From the NCBI GenBank assembly GCA_963971535.1, contig OZ020585.1:23652236-23716235 (forward strand): DNA of 64,000 nt. Reading direction: 5' to 3'. This DNA comes from Notolepis coatsorum (Eukaryota; Chordata; Actinopteri; Aulopiformes; Paralepididae). A program made the position numbers and the translations under genes. Under the pieces are notes generated by a model. It had not been told where the DNA came from and did no database searches. It was given only the letters and a program-made list of their open reading frames with translations. Shown piece by piece: positions 42,457-54,160 of the stretch; positions within the stretch are counted from its first letter, which is position 1, and the number at the start of each line of letters is the position of its first letter.

Positions 42457-43110
42457 GGAGAAGCATGGGGAATTGAGAGCAATATAGAGGGTAACAGCAA
42501 ATCGGCAAATCGGAATCAGGTGCACTTATTTCGCAAAGATACATCAACATCTTCCACAGCATACCAGACACATGGTACAACGACAACACAATCTTACAAT
42601 ATGCACGGGGACAGCAGAATAATGCGCAGACATGTACATTTATATGTACATCAGCATTGCACCCATGGAGACATGTGAAATGCCAAGATGCTGAAATGTA
42701 TTGATGTTTATTGAAAGCTTACATGAAAGGCTTTGAACGGAGCTTACATGAAAGGCGTTGATATATCAAGATAGCATGAAAATTTGAATTATATAGTGCC
42801 ACAGCATTTGCAGTGGCCTACTGGTCTTCCTTTTATGTTGGAACGGAGGTGCCAATCATATATCAGTGATGGGAGATGCCCACTTGATGACTGCGGTCAC
42901 ACACTTCGTCGAGTTGCTGTCAATTGGCAGAAAAAGAGATGACACACATTATTGAAAATTTTGAGAGCATGTTAAATATATAATCTCACCGACAGCTCAT
43001 TAAAACACAATACAATACGCTTTTCATGTGAGGACCGAAAGGAAACAGGCCCAGGATCTCGAGTCATAAATTATGGGATCAAAAACAAAATACCCATTAT
43101 TATAATGTAA
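42457..43110. other. No gene seen
   Basis: AT-rich, with a short direct repeat AGCTTACATGAAAGGC at 42717 and 42742. Confidence 0.4.
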
Positions 43111-43404
<294 letters not shown>

Positions 43405-44279
43405 AAAAACATTTGTGAGATAATATTCCTACACCTCATTATGAAACAAGAATCTATATGGTTAGTAGGGAAAATTGCAGATATTTAGTTTCAAGTTTCA
43501 AGTTTCTTTAATAGTTGTCATACAGAAGTACAGAATACTTTTATACAAAATGCTTCTTTCTGTTACGCTCCAGAGACTGTGCTAGACAAAAGATAAGTAT
43601 GAAATAAAATAGTATAGCATGTAAAAATAGAAGTAGAAATAGAAGTAAAAATAGAAGTCACTTACGTGAACACACAGTGTTCAGTATATACATATGTACA
43701 ATGTTCGATGCAGAATAGAAGTAACTGAGTTATCATACAATATACAATATACTATGTGTTACAGGTACCAGGATATGGCACCTGATAGCAGAGATATGTT
43801 TAACCTATGAAACAGGTTGTAGTTAATCATTTGACAAAGGAAAGGTGCAGACACGATGTTATTGACTCTGGCTCCTCCCGGTTGTATATTTCAACAACAT
43901 TTATTCATTCAATAGAATAATCAATCAATCATCATCATCATTGTATCATCATTGTATCATCATTGTATCATCATTGTATAATCATTGTATCATCATTGTA
44001 TCATCATTGTATCATCATTGTATCATCATTGTATAATCATTGTATCATTTAGTTACATTACTTCAATACATTCAATTATAATCCCATACTTGTTATTAAT
44101 TCAAAAGCATATTCATCATTGCAACACACATTCTACCCTTTTAGGATACCCTGGTTCACTTCAATAGCATTTTCCTTTTAAATGTAGTTATCCAGTATTA
44201 TATACTGTACATTGTGATTACTTATGTCTTTATACATATTTGGCGTCTTAAATATAAGCACGTGAGAAGAGAAACATTA

Positions 44280-47200
44280 GTTCAAGTTCAAGTTCAAGTT
44301 CTTTAATAGTTGTCATACAGAAGTACAGAATACTTTCATACAAAATGCTTCTTACTGTTACGCTCCAGAGACTGTGCTAGACAAGATAGTATCAAATAAC
44401 ATAATAACATAATATAGCATGAATTTAGAAGAAGAAAATGAGGTCACAGTGTTCGGTATAGACATATGTACAATGTTCTGAGTTACCATATAATATACAA
44501 TACACAATACTATGCAGTGTACTAATGTACAGTACTATCTAGTGCAAAGCAGAAATGGGATGAGGTACAATTTTAGGTACAATTTACAGTAAGGTGTACG
44601 AGTTGTAGTGCAATCCTTCATCCATAAATATAAAGTGTGGGGAGTGGGTGCTACAGTGTGTTTGTTTAAAGTGGGTGTGTGCTATAAGTGTGTGGAGTGG
44701 GTGCTACAGTGTGTTTGTTTAAAGTGAGTGTGTGCGTGTGGATGTGTGTGCTATGTGCGTTTGGTGGTTGTTGTTGTGTAGTGTTCATTCATTGTTCGTT
44801 TAGCAGCCTGATGGCCTGGGGATAGAAGCTTCTTCTGAGTCTTTCTGTGCTCGCCTTGAGACTCCTGTATCGCTTGCCTGACCGCAGCAGTTCAAAGAGG
44901 CAGTTGTTCGGGTGACTGGAGTCTTTAATGATTCTCTTAGCCTTGCCCTTGCAACGCTTGTAGTAAATGTTCTGGAGGGTGGGGAGCCCCCCTCCAATTG
45001 TGCGTTCGGCTGAACGTGTCACTCTTTGTAGTCTGCTTTGGTCTTGTGCAGTGCTATTCCCAAACCAGGAGGTGATGTTGCCGGTCAAGATGCTCTCTAT
45101 TGTACATGAGTAGAAGTTCTTAAGGATCTTCTGGCTGACTTGGAACTTCCTTAGGCGCCTGAGGAAGTAGAGGCGTTGTCGTGCCTTCTTCACAACACTG
45201 TTAATGTGTGTGGTCCATGTCAAGTCCTCGGATATGTAGGCTCCGAGGTACTTAAAGCTGTTGACTCTCTCAACCGGTGCCCCGTCGATGCTGAGGGGGC
45301 TGTAGTCCTTGACCCCCGACCTCCTGAAGTCCACAATCATCTCCTTTGTTTTGCTGACGTTCAGGGAGAGGCTGTTTTCCTGGCACCATCCCGCCAGGAC
45401 CTTGACCTCTTCCAGGTAGGCCCTCTCGTCGTTGGCAGAGATCAGGCCCACCACCACTGTGTCGTCAGCAAATTTGACGATTGTATTGCTACTCCGCTGA
45501 GCCACACAGTCGTGTGTGTACAGGGAGTAGAGGAGGGGACTCAGAACACAGCCCTGGGGGGCCCCTATGTTGAGGGTGATTGATGAGGAGGTGCAGTTGC
45601 CTGCTCTCACCACCTGGGGTCTGCCAGTCAGGAAGTCCAAGACCCACTGGCAGAGGTCATAGCCCAAGCCCAGGTCCCTGAGCTTGGCTATGAGTATGGA
45701 GGGGACTATGGTATTGAATGCCGAGCTGTAGTCGATGAATAGCATTCTCACATAGTTCCCCTGCCTCTTGTCCAGGTGTGATACTGCTGTGTGCAGCACA
45801 TGGGATATGGCGTCCTCCGTGGACCTGTTGGGGCGGTATGCAAATTGCAGGGGGTCCATGTTGATGGGGAGGGAGGAGCAGATGTAGCCCTTTACTAGCT
45901 TATCGAAGCACTTCATGGCTATGGAGGTGAGAGCTACAGGGCGGTAGTCGTTGAGGCAAGCAGGCTTGGATTTTTTGGGTACAGGGATAATAGTGGACTT
46001 CTTCAGGCAGGTGGGGATGACAGCCTGTTCTAAGGACAGGTTAAATATGTCAGTGAATACTGGGGCCAGTTGGTCGGCACAGACTTTTAGGACGCGGCCG
46101 GGGATGCCGTCTGGACCTGCTGCCTTCCTGATATTCACTTTTTTTAAAGGTCCGCCTCACCTCATGCTCTGTTACCCTGAACACTGCGCCTCCATCAGCA
46201 GCCGACCCCCCCCCCCCCCATTGCCGAGGCTTGTGAGCTGGTGTTGTTATTACCAGCATCAAACCTCGCATAGAAGGTATTGAGGTCATTTGCTAAGGAG
46301 ATGTCACTGTTCAGTTTGAGGGAGGCGCCTTTGTAGTCTGTCATCGTTTTGAGCCCTTGCCACATAGCTCTAGAGTCAGCTTGTTCAAACTGGAGTTCAA
46401 TTTTATCCCTGTAGCGTCGTTTGGCCTCTGACACAGTCCTCCTTACGTTGTATCGCGCCACCTTGTGGTCATTCATGTTGCCTGCCTCTAGGCCGTCGTT
46501 GTATGCTTTGGTGCGCTCTCTCAGAGCTTCACGGACGGATTTGTCTACCCAGGGTTTTTGATTTGGGTAAACTTTCATTTTGGTAGTGGGGATTGTTTCT
46601 TTCACCCTAGTACAAACATAGTCCAGCACTGTCTCCGTGTAGGCATTAATGTTATCTGTGTCGCGGAACACATTCCAGTCTGTGTTGTGAAACACTGACC
46701 GGATCGTATCCTCTGACGTCACATCCCATTTCTGCACCTCTCGCGAGACTACGGGAGTACTTTTAATTCTCTGTCTGTACTTCGGTGTAAGAAAAATTGA
46801 TGCGTGATCTGACTTACCGAAGCCACTATCAGAATGAGCCTTGTAGCCACTTTTAAATTGCGTGTAACAGTGATCTAGGATGTTACCGCCTCTGGTGTTG
46901 CAAGTCACATGCTGATAGAAGTCGGGCAATACCTTTCTCAGATTGGCGCTATTGAAATCTCCCAGAACTAAAATGGCGGCGTTAACATTCGCCTCTTGGA
47001 TTCTATTTACCTCGTCGTGTAGTCTGAAGAGCGCAACCTTGTTGCTGGCTTCAGCTTGCGGTGGAATATACACTCCGACCAGGACGATCGCCGTTAACTC
47101 CCTCGGGAGGAAGAAAGGACGACACTTGATGGTTATATATTCCAGTTCTGGGGAGCAGTGGTTGGATAATTCCTTCACGTTAGTTGGGTCACTCCAATTT

Positions 47201-47770
47201 TTGTTCAACATGAAGGCAATACCTCCTCCACGTTGTTTACCGGATTCTGCTGTTCTATCCTTGCGGTGAATGAAGAAATGATCGGCCGGTTGGATGGCGT
47301 GGTCTGGGACTTCTGGCGCCAGCCACGTCTCGATGAAGCAGAGAACGTTACAGTCCCTAACGTCTCTCTGGAATTGAATCCTTGCTCGGATGTCGTCTAG
47401 TTTATTGTCTATTGATTGTACATTGGCTAGCAATATACTGGGTAGTGGTGTCCTGTGCCGCCTGGTTCTCAGCCTGTTACGGACTCCAGCTCTCTTTCCT
47501 CGCCGTCTGGGTCCTTTGTCCCTGGGGGCGAGATCCGGTCCTGATGTCCTCAAGATCTCAACGGGCCATTGTTGCGGTTCAGAGAGCTGATCCAGAGAGT
47601 AATCCAGTCGGTAAGTTTCCCGTAATCCAATGTCTATAAGTGACTGACGGTCATACACATTAAATGCACCTACTGTTGGTACAGACAAAACTCTTAAAAC
47701 TATAAATATTAACAAAAGTATGCACAGACTCGACGGAGCGCACAGACAGGCAGCCGGTCGTAGCGGCGCC
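44280..47770 (-). mobile_element. L2 LINE, 3.5 kb, inserted in Gypsy LTR
   Basis: ATTA (possibly CATTA) flanks it at 44276-44279 and 47771-47774, and the LTR is continuous without it. It has the tail (GTTCAA)n at its 3' end, a 3' UTR at 44300-44788, an RT frame and an endonuclease frame. It is the most complete L2 of the window and the youngest layer of its nest. Confidence 0.92.
44789..46138 (-). CDS. L2 reverse transcriptase
   Basis: 449 codons: [17 protein letters not shown] (4-20), [19 protein letters not shown] (63-81), [11 protein letters not shown] with catalytic Asp136, [19 protein letters not shown] (192-210), FADDTVVVG (223-231) with the Asp pair, and [14 protein letters not shown]. 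It ends [13 protein letters not shown]. All motifs are intact. The frame is also open upstream of the nominal first codon (GTG) to the C14/G14 run at 46206-46219. That run separates it from the endonuclease frame, with which it would normally form one polypeptide for target-primed reverse transcription. Confidence 0.9.
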   Translation of the reverse strand: MNIRKAAGPDGIPGRVLKVCADQLAPVFTDIFNLSLEQAVIPTCLKKSTIIPVPKKSKPACLNDYRPVALTSIAMKCFDKLVKGYICSSLPINMDPLQFAYRPNRSTEDAISHVLHTAVSHLDKRQGNYVRMLFIDYSSAFNTIVPSILIAKLRDLGLGYDLCQWVLDFLTGRPQVVRAGNCTSSSITLNIGAPQGCVLSPLLYSLYTHDCVAQRSSNTIVKFADDTVVVGLISANDERAYLEEVKVLAGWCQENSLSLNVSKTKEMIVDFRRSGVKDYSPLSIDGAPVERVNSFKYLGAYISEDLTWTTHINSVVKKARQRLYFLRRLRKFQVSQKILKNFYSCTIESILTGNITSWFGNSTAQDQSRLQRVTRSAERTIGGGLPTLQNIYYKRCKGKAKRIIKDSSHPNNCLFELLRSGKRYRSLKASTERLRRSFYPQAIRLLNEQ

Positions 47771-47772
47771 AT
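46195..47772 (-). CDS. L2 APE-type endonuclease
   Basis: 525 codons from an ATG whose first two bases come from the target site. A hydrophobic stretch lies at 17-30 (CILLLIFIVLRVLS) and a basic stretch at 83-107. The endonuclease follows: LLANVQSIDNKLD (115-127), CFIETWL with catalytic Glu148, GGGIAFMLN (182-190), VGVYIPPQ (232-239), LGDFNSANL (270-278) and GKSDHASIF (319-327). After it, a linker (YRDKIELQFEQADSRAMWQG) leads to the RT. The catalytic Glu, Asp-Asn and Asp-His residues are all present. The frame ends MGGGGVGC because of the 14-G run, which puts the RT in another frame. Confidence 0.9.
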   Translation of the reverse strand: MAPLRPAACLCAPSSLCILLLIFIVLRVLSVPTVGAFNVYDRQSLIDIGLRETYRLDYSLDQLSEPQQWPVEILRTSGPDLAPRDKGPRRRGKRAGVRNRLRTRRHRTPLPSILLANVQSIDNKLDDIRARIQFQRDVRDCNVLCFIETWLAPEVPDHAIQPADHFFIHRKDRTAESGKQRGGGIAFMLNKNWSDPTNVKELSNHCSPELEYITIKCRPFFLPRELTAIVLVGVYIPPQAEASNKVALFRLHDEVNRIQEANVNAAILVLGDFNSANLRKVLPDFYQHVTCNTRGGNILDHCYTQFKSGYKAHSDSGFGKSDHASIFLTPKYRQRIKSTPVVSREVQKWDVTSEDTIRSVFHNTDWNVFRDTDNINAYTETVLDYVCTRVKETIPTTKMKVYPNQKPWVDKSVREALRERTKAYNDGLEAGNMNDHKVARYNVRRTVSEAKRRYRDKIELQFEQADSRAMWQGLKTMTDYKGASLKLNSDISLANDLNTFYARFDAGNNNTSSQASAMGGGGVGC

Positions 47773-48145
47773 TATCCTGTTAACCTCTGTCTAGACATGT
47801 CTAGGCATGTTGGAAGGGACCATAGTATGTCTTTTAACCAACACTGTCATTCTCATTGTCTGTCAAACAATTCCTTAAATCACCAATAAGTGTTACCTTT
47901 ATCATCAGTCACTTATCATCAGTCATATCCACTATTCTCTAGTATACCGAAATACCTCCACACCTCAGTGTTATCCATAGTTGTGTTCCTGTCTCAAGTT
48001 CTATTGAAACTCAAATGTGCACTGAAAGTACATTTATATATATATTTGTATCGGGCCGTTCTCAACCCTACTAGGAATTTGCTAAACCGTGACCATGGTA
48101 TAACTCAAGGGAATAGATTTATATTTACATTTAACTGAGGGCGCA

Positions 48146-48242
<97 letters not shown>

Positions 48243-49026
48243 ATGTGGTACAGCCCCGGTATTTAGCTACCTTCTTGGTAGGGTAAGCTAAAGTACTTTC
48301 CCTCTAACCATCTTGTACACAATATACACATTTACTACACAGCAATTCAACCCAACACAGTATGTATTTCAAAACATAAACCTTTATAATCCCCTTGGAG
48401 ATACTTAACTTCGACACGTTAGTGCTTAAATGGACAATTGTGTTCCAACACTATTTAAATGTACCAACGAAACGTGGCGCCATCAATAGACGGTCTGCTT
48501 CTCAACCACGTTACCTGTCGTCTTAAACTTCTTAAACTTGACTCAAACATCGACAATAGTTACTTCATTTGAACCCTCGACATTGCATGTATCCTTGTTA
48601 ACCTTTATGTGTGTTTTGTAGTATATTACCCACCTATGAAACAGGTTGTAGTTAATCATTTGACAAAGGAAAGGTGCAGACACGATGTTATTGACTCTGG
48701 CTCCTCCCGGTTGTGAGGCTGAGATTGCCTCGTGCGTTCCTAAGCACACAGTAACGGGTCCCTGGAAGGCGAAGTCACTAAACACCAGTCCTATACCGCC
48801 ACCTATTGACCAGATTATGTTAATGTCTCCCATTACATATAAATGACTCTTCTAACTTGTTTCTGATGGAGGTAATCCTGTACCCCTATGTTCACACTGT
48901 TTTGACACATAATCTAAAGATATTAACATGATACCACTTCTAGTGGGCATCACACACTCCCTGACCTTAAAAAAATGGCTCCTGACATTTCCGAAAATCA
49001 CTAAATACACCCATCCAATATCACCC

Positions 49027-52000
49027 TCAGGCGTGGACCCCTAACAAACTTCCCATGGGCGGACCGTGGGTGACGGCTGGACGGTAAGCATACTGGCCAT
49101 GTTGTGGAAGGCTGTAAAAAATTGAATGCAACCATGGCATTACGAAGGGTATCAATTGACGTGGTAGTGGACTGTGGTGTGGTGCGGGCACCATCGGTGG
49201 CCACTGTACTACTGAATTCACGGTCACCTTGTTCTGCACTGACGGTTCACCTAGCATATCATACGTGAGACATTGTTTAGGCCTTCTGTCACGGGCAGAC
49301 CTCCTAACCTCTGACTGGACCTGTTCTACCGGCGAGAGTGGAGGGGTTCGGAGATTGAGCTGGGCTACGGGGGAGTGAGCTTGGGGTTGGGGTTGGGCTA
49401 TTGGAGAGTGAGCTTGGAAGTGGGGTTGGGGTATTGGAGAGTGAGCTTGGGAGTGGGGTTGGGGTATTGGAGAGTGAGCTTGGGAGTGGGGTTGGGGTAT
49501 TGGAGAGTGAGCTTGGGGTATTGGAGAGTGAGCTCGGGGGGTCTCCCTTTCTTCTTCTTCCCCTGATTCACTAACATCTCCCTCCGGTCTGGCCAAGACA
49601 GGCAAATTCCCATCCATGTTTCCTCCCCTGTCGTCTTCACTCTCAGGGCGCAGGCCTGGCATGACTTCAGGTCGTCGTTCACGGTGTCCAAGTGATCTTT
49701 CCTCTGTCCTTTCAACAGGTATCCTTAGCCAGTATCCTCTGTCACTGTCATCATCCGAATCACTGTCATTGCTGTCCCTTGTCTCTACTTGTCTTTGTGT
49801 GTCTGACATTCTTCCTTGTCTTGGTCTGTCATTCGTTTTCTTCGCAGGGACAGTTCTGGCTGGTGGTGGAGTCATTTCCACGGGCAAATCATTTACCAGC
49901 AGTAAGAGATTTCGGTGTAGTGTTCTGGTCTTTTTCTGGTCTCCATGTTCAAGGCAGACAATGTATACTGGACTCTCAGCGAGCTGGCTTTTGACCACGT
50001 AGATCGCCTTCTCCCAGTACGATCTCAACTTGCCTGGTCCTCCACGCTGATTGAGGTTTCTCACCAGAACTCTGTCTCCTGACTGCAGCACTACTCCTTT
50101 TGTTTTCTTGTCATAAGTTACTTTTCCTCTTGCACTGGACTTTTTGCTATGTTCGCAAGCAATCCGATAGGCTTCAGACATCTTCTCAGCCCATTGCTCC
50201 GCGTATCCTCTGGGTGAGTACGGTTCCTCTTTCTTCGTTAACCCAAACAACAGGTCAACGGGGAGGTGTGGATGACGACCGTAGAGGAGGAAAAAAGGTG
50301 AGTAACCCGTTGATTCATGTTTGGTACAGTTGTACGCGTGTAACACATGCGGGAGGTGGTCCTTCCACCGCAATTTCGCATTTTCAGTCAATGTCCTCAA
50401 CATCTGTAGTATGGTCCGATTGAGCCGCTCCGCTGGGTTGCTCTGTGGATGGTAGGGTGATGTTCTAGAGTGGCCGACCCCAGACAGCCGTTGCAGTGCT
50501 TGGAACAGTTTATTCTCAAATTCGCGACCCTGGTCGTGATGTAATTTCGAGGGATAACCGAATTTGGGTATAAAGTCATTAAAGATACGCTCTGCAGATG
50601 TTTTCCCACTCTTGTTCTTGGTGGGGTATGCCTGGGCAAACCTTGTGAAATGGTCGATCACCACTAGGATATATTCATACCCTCCACGACTGGTTTCCAG
50701 ATGTAGATAGTCGATACACACAAGTTCTAATGGGAAGTTGGAGGTAATGCTGCCCATGGGAGCTCGGACATGGGTGACCGGCTTCTTAGACTTGATACAA
50801 GGACATCTTCGGGTCACATATTCTTCAATCTCTCTGGACATGAAAGGCCAGTAGAATCTTTCTCTTGCGAGGTGGATCACTCTTTCTGTTCCAACATGAC
50901 CCATCTCATTATGTAGATGTTTCAGGGCAAGTGTTCTATATTTTACAGGGAGGACCAACTGTTGGTATTGATTGGTCTTTCTGTAAAGGAGATCATTTTC
51001 AATATGTAATCTGCTCCATTCATGAAGTAGCTTTCGGGTGGCTGCGCTTACGGTTCTTCGTACGTCGTCTGACAATTTCGTGTTCGACTCTTTCAACTCC
51101 CTGATCGTGTTGATGGCTTGGTCCTCTTTTTGGGCCTTCACCAGTTCATCGTGGCTGATTGTTTGTAGGTGTGGGTGAGACTGCTGGTTTGAGTCTGGGG
51201 ACGCGATGTTGAGCGCCGCAACCCATGCCACGTCTTTCCTTTCAGCTGCTTGGCTTCCTTCCCACGTTGCTCGTACTGCTTCATTAGAGAGCTCTTCTGT
51301 GCAGGTCCTTTCATATCTCTCCATATCCAGGGGAAGGCGGGAAAGTGTGTCTGCATCTATGTTGGACTTTCCGGGTCTGTATTTGATGTCAAACCGGAAG
51401 TCTGCCAGTTCTCCAACCCACCGATGACCGACTGCATTGAGCTTGGCAGTACTCATTACATAGGTCAACGGGTTGTTGTCGGTGTAGATAGTAAAGTGTG
51501 GGGCATAATACAGGTAGTCACGGAATTTCACACACACAGCCCATTTCAATGCAAGGAACTCCAGTTTCCCACTGTGCATATGGTAATTTCGTTCGGCTGG
51601 TGACAATGTTCTTGACCCGTACCCGATGACTCTCAGTTTTCCATCTTGATGTTGATACAGAACAGCTCCCAGGCCTTGGTCGGAGGCATCCGTGTGCAAC
51701 CTGAAGGGTAGGTTGAAATCAGGATATGCCAAGACAGGGGGGTTTGTGAGAAGGTCAATCAGTTGTTCAAGTGCTCTCTGCTGTTCCGTGGTCCACTCTA
51801 TGGGCTCTCTGGAGGGCAACTGGGGGCGTTTGATGTTCTTACTCCGCGCTGGGGCTGGGGTCTTTCCTGGCTTGATTTGGAGTAGCTCGTAGATGGGTCT
51901 GGCAATTCGGGAAAAATCCTGAATGTATGAACGGAAATATCCCAGGAATCCTGTTATTTTCCTCACTTCGCCGACAGTTCTGGGTGTCTTACTTGACAGG

Positions 52001-53865
52001 GCTTTCACGGCTTCAATGTCTCGTGGGTCTATCTTGACCCCTTCTGCTGACACAAGGCGACCCACGTATCTGACTTCTTGCTTGAAGAGGTCACACTTCT
52101 CAGGTCTCAATTTCACTCCGTGACGTTGAAGGGCTTGGAGAACCTTGCGGAGGGTCTCTACATGTTCTTCAAATGTCTTTGCGTAACAGAGTACGTCGTC
52201 AAGATACGGGATACAGCATTCGTCCCTGAGGGGACCTAGCATCTCCTCCATGCTCCGTTGGAACGTTGCAGGGGCATTCGAGAGTCCAAATGGGATGCGC
52301 ACCCACTCGTAAAGACCCCAAGGAGTGATGAAGGCGGTGAAGGGTCGTGAACCCTCGGCGACGAAGCCCTGGTGGTAGGCTTTCCCTTGGTCTAGGATAC
52401 TAAACCAGGTATAGCCTCCAAGCGTGTCAGTCAGGTCTTGTATTCTAGGTAGTGGATGACAATCGGGCACAGTCTTTTTGTTCAGGAGGCGGTAGTCGAT
52501 GCATAGCCGTAGGCTGCCGTCCTTCTTTCTGACGCAGACTACTGGGGCAGAATATGGAGACTTTGACTTGACTATCCAACCTTTCATTAACAGTTCCTGT
52601 ATGTACTCTTTTACTTCTTTAAACAGTGGCTTTGGTACTGATGAGTACGTCTTCTGGACCGGGACAGTATCATGGAGAGCGATTGTCATCTGCAGGCTCG
52701 GGATGCACCCAATGTCACCACTGTCTTGTGCAAAGGACCCAGCCTCTTCACAAAGCATCCGGTTGACTATTGTCTGTTGTTCGTCGTCGAGGTGACTGAG
52801 ATCGACGGGGGGTTTGAACAGGATGGAGCTGGGCACAGCCGACGTTGTAGCAGCACGGTTGGGGGGTACCGTGGGCTGGGAGATTTCAGGTGAGTAGGTT
52901 GGGATGGGGGTTTGCCGTGGGGAGTCTGTCGTGATGACTTTCCCAACACAATGGATGCTGCCCAGAGCTGTCTTCCTGGAGAGAGTGACGTTATGCCTTG
53001 TGTTGTTTCCCACAGGCACGGTGACATACGGCTTCCTGGGGTTTTGCGCTTGCAGCAGGCCTTCTCCAACATCCAGTTCTGCCAGCGCTAAACTGCTGTC
53101 ATCTGGTTCGAACAGGAAGGTGGGGTCAGACAGGTCCACGTGGGGGGGGATTTGGCACTTGACCCAGGCCACTTGACCGGCGGGGATGACAGTGGCTTGT
53201 TTACCTGTTCGTAGGCGACCAACCTGGACAGGGGGTCTGTCAGTCTGGATATAACTCACCAGGAGTTCTGCCTTCTCGGCTGGTATCACCATGGCGTTAC
53301 AGAGCAGGCTGGTGAGAGTTGGGATCAGTCTTCCAGGTTGTTCTTGTATCATCACTTCCAGCACATTAAAACCCAGTAGGGGTCTCTCAAGGACAAGGCT
53401 GCTTACAAGGAAAGGCACAGTGATTGACAGGTTAGGATCTTCATTCCCCTTTAAGTTCACCGTAAGGGCCACCCAACCATCAAATGGGAGGACCTCACCG
53501 TTTACCGCGTAGACTTTCAACTCCTCTTCTTCTTCGATGATTTCGCTAAGGGGTCTGACTGGCATGTCAGGTAAGTATCTATTCTTCCAAGTTCTGTCAA
53601 TCATGCTTACTTGGGCCCCTGTATCAAGCAGGGCTTGGACTGCTAAACCGTTTAGGTTACAATGGGTGAGAGCTCTTCTCCCTACGAGCTTGGCGAGGCA
53701 TTCACTCTTAGTGTTTGGTAAATTAGGGGGGTCTGTGTGCTTCTGTATCTGGTTTACCGTCTTGGTTCCTGTTCTAGGTGCAGTTTTCTCCTCTCTTACT
53801 CTTTCCTTCTCAGGCTCACTAGTACGACGGTTGTCAGGTTGGGACAGTAAAGGGGAACCGGTCAA
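49027..53865 (-). CDS. Gypsy Pol polyprotein (PR-RT-RH-IN)
   Basis: 1612 open codons from a TTG. The frame continues open upstream to the frameshift site at 53895-53901, so it is expressed as a Gag-Pol fusion. The protease has [12 protein letters not shown] (79-90). The RT has [12 protein letters not shown] (454-465), [11 protein letters not shown] (490-500), [11 protein letters not shown] (526-536) and YLDDVL (554-559). RNase H has [15 protein letters not shown] (724-738) and YTDNNPL. The integrase has HLHNEMGH...CPC (983-1023) and catalytic Asp1052, Asp1111 and Glu1147. There is no chromodomain. The C-terminus is an unusual disordered extension with repeated [11 protein letters not shown] units (49375-49520). 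All catalytic residues are intact. Confidence 0.94.
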   Translation of the reverse strand: MTGSPLLSQPDNRRTSEPEKERVREEKTAPRTGTKTVNQIQKHTDPPNLPNTKSECLAKLVGRRALTHCNLNGLAVQALLDTGAQVSMIDRTWKNRYLPDMPVRPLSEIIEEEEELKVYAVNGEVLPFDGWVALTVNLKGNEDPNLSITVPFLVSSLVLERPLLGFNVLEVMIQEQPGRLIPTLTSLLCNAMVIPAEKAELLVSYIQTDRPPVQVGRLRTGKQATVIPAGQVAWVKCQIPPHVDLSDPTFLFEPDDSSLALAELDVGEGLLQAQNPRKPYVTVPVGNNTRHNVTLSRKTALGSIHCVGKVITTDSPRQTPIPTYSPEISQPTVPPNRAATTSAVPSSILFKPPVDLSHLDDEQQTIVNRMLCEEAGSFAQDSGDIGCIPSLQMTIALHDTVPVQKTYSSVPKPLFKEVKEYIQELLMKGWIVKSKSPYSAPVVCVRKKDGSLRLCIDYRLLNKKTVPDCHPLPRIQDLTDTLGGYTWFSILDQGKAYHQGFVAEGSRPFTAFITPWGLYEWVRIPFGLSNAPATFQRSMEEMLGPLRDECCIPYLDDVLCYAKTFEEHVETLRKVLQALQRHGVKLRPEKCDLFKQEVRYVGRLVSAEGVKIDPRDIEAVKALSSKTPRTVGEVRKITGFLGYFRSYIQDFSRIARPIYELLQIKPGKTPAPARSKNIKRPQLPSREPIEWTTEQQRALEQLIDLLTNPPVLAYPDFNLPFRLHTDASDQGLGAVLYQHQDGKLRVIGYGSRTLSPAERNYHMHSGKLEFLALKWAVCVKFRDYLYYAPHFTIYTDNNPLTYVMSTAKLNAVGHRWVGELADFRFDIKYRPGKSNIDADTLSRLPLDMERYERTCTEELSNEAVRATWEGSQAAERKDVAWVAALNIASPDSNQQSHPHLQTISHDELVKAQKEDQAINTIRELKESNTKLSDDVRRTVSAATRKLLHEWSRLHIENDLLYRKTNQYQQLVLPVKYRTLALKHLHNEMGHVGTERVIHLARERFYWPFMSREIEEYVTRRCPCIKSKKPVTHVRAPMGSITSNFPLELVCIDYLHLETSRGGYEYILVVIDHFTRFAQAYPTKNKSGKTSAERIFNDFIPKFGYPSKLHHDQGREFENKLFQALQRLSGVGHSRTSPYHPQSNPAERLNRTILQMLRTLTENAKLRWKDHLPHVLHAYNCTKHESTGYSPFFLLYGRHPHLPVDLLFGLTKKEEPYSPRGYAEQWAEKMSEAYRIACEHSKKSSARGKVTYDKKTKGVVLQSGDRVLVRNLNQRGGPGKLRSYWEKAIYVVKSQLAESPVYIVCLEHGDQKKTRTLHRNLLLLVNDLPVEMTPPPARTVPAKKTNDRPRQGRMSDTQRQVETRDSNDSDSDDDSDRGYWLRIPVERTEERSLGHRERRPEVMPGLRPESEDDRGGNMDGNLPVLARPEGDVSESGEEEERETPRAHSPIPQAHSPIPQPHSQAHSPIPQPHSQAHSPIPQPHFQAHSPIAQPQPQAHSPVAQLNLRTPPLSPVEQVQSEVRRSARDRRPKQCLTYDMLGEPSVQNKVTVNSVVQWPPMVPAPHHSPLPRQLIPFVMPWLHSIFYSLPQHGQYAYRPAVTHGPPMGSLLGVHA

Positions 53866-53901
53866 TGGTTGTCCTCTTGCAGTGACCGGCCTCAGTTTCC
53901 C
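53842..53901 (-). promoter_or_regulatory. Gypsy -1 ribosomal frameshift signal
   Basis: In Gag frame the codons are CAG GGA AAC TGA, giving slippery heptamer G GGA AAC (53895-53901) with the stop immediately after. Five nt later a perfect 7-bp stem CCGGTCA/TGACCGG (53883-53889 with 53858-53864, loop 18 nt) forms. The loop's GGACA can pair with TGTCC downstream (53870-53874 with 53842-53846), making an H-type pseudoknot. Slipping -1 enters the pol frame with no stop. Confidence 0.85.
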
Positions 53902-54160
53902 TGACGCGGTGGTCTCTTTTGACAGCCTAACGCTCTATGGCCTTCTTCGCCACAATGGAAACAGTGAGGGCAATTAGGTAAATTCTGTGCTACACATTTG
54001 CTACAGCCATATGGCCTGTCCCTCTGCCTATTTATCCTCCCTGTTCTGACCTGGGGTGGTTGTTGCAGGAGATCCACTAGATTGGTAAGTTTCTCTACTT
54101 TCTCTGTTAACTGCTGGATCGGGTCTAGTTTAAGTTTCTTTCCTGTATTTTCTTCCCTAG
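53892..54160 (-). CDS. Gypsy Gag C-terminal nucleocapsid segment
   Basis: This frame continues Gag after a frame change at the G run (54162-54171). It has a coiled segment ([20 protein letters not shown]), a basic stretch and one CCHC zinc knuckle, [14 protein letters not shown], preceded by an additional CSKC...CPHC pair. It ends at TGA 53892-53894 on the frameshift site. It binds RNA for packaging in this family. Confidence 0.85.

Larger units (their letters stand above)
43757..48954 (-). repeat. Gypsy 3' LTR, interrupted by L2
   Basis: The LTR pieces are 43757-44279 and 47771-48954 (about 1.70 kb in total). It includes an ATCATTGT-type array (43930-44047), an (AG)n tract (about 48148-48241) and an 82-bp segment present twice (43803-43884 and 48633-48714). 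Confidence 0.92.
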
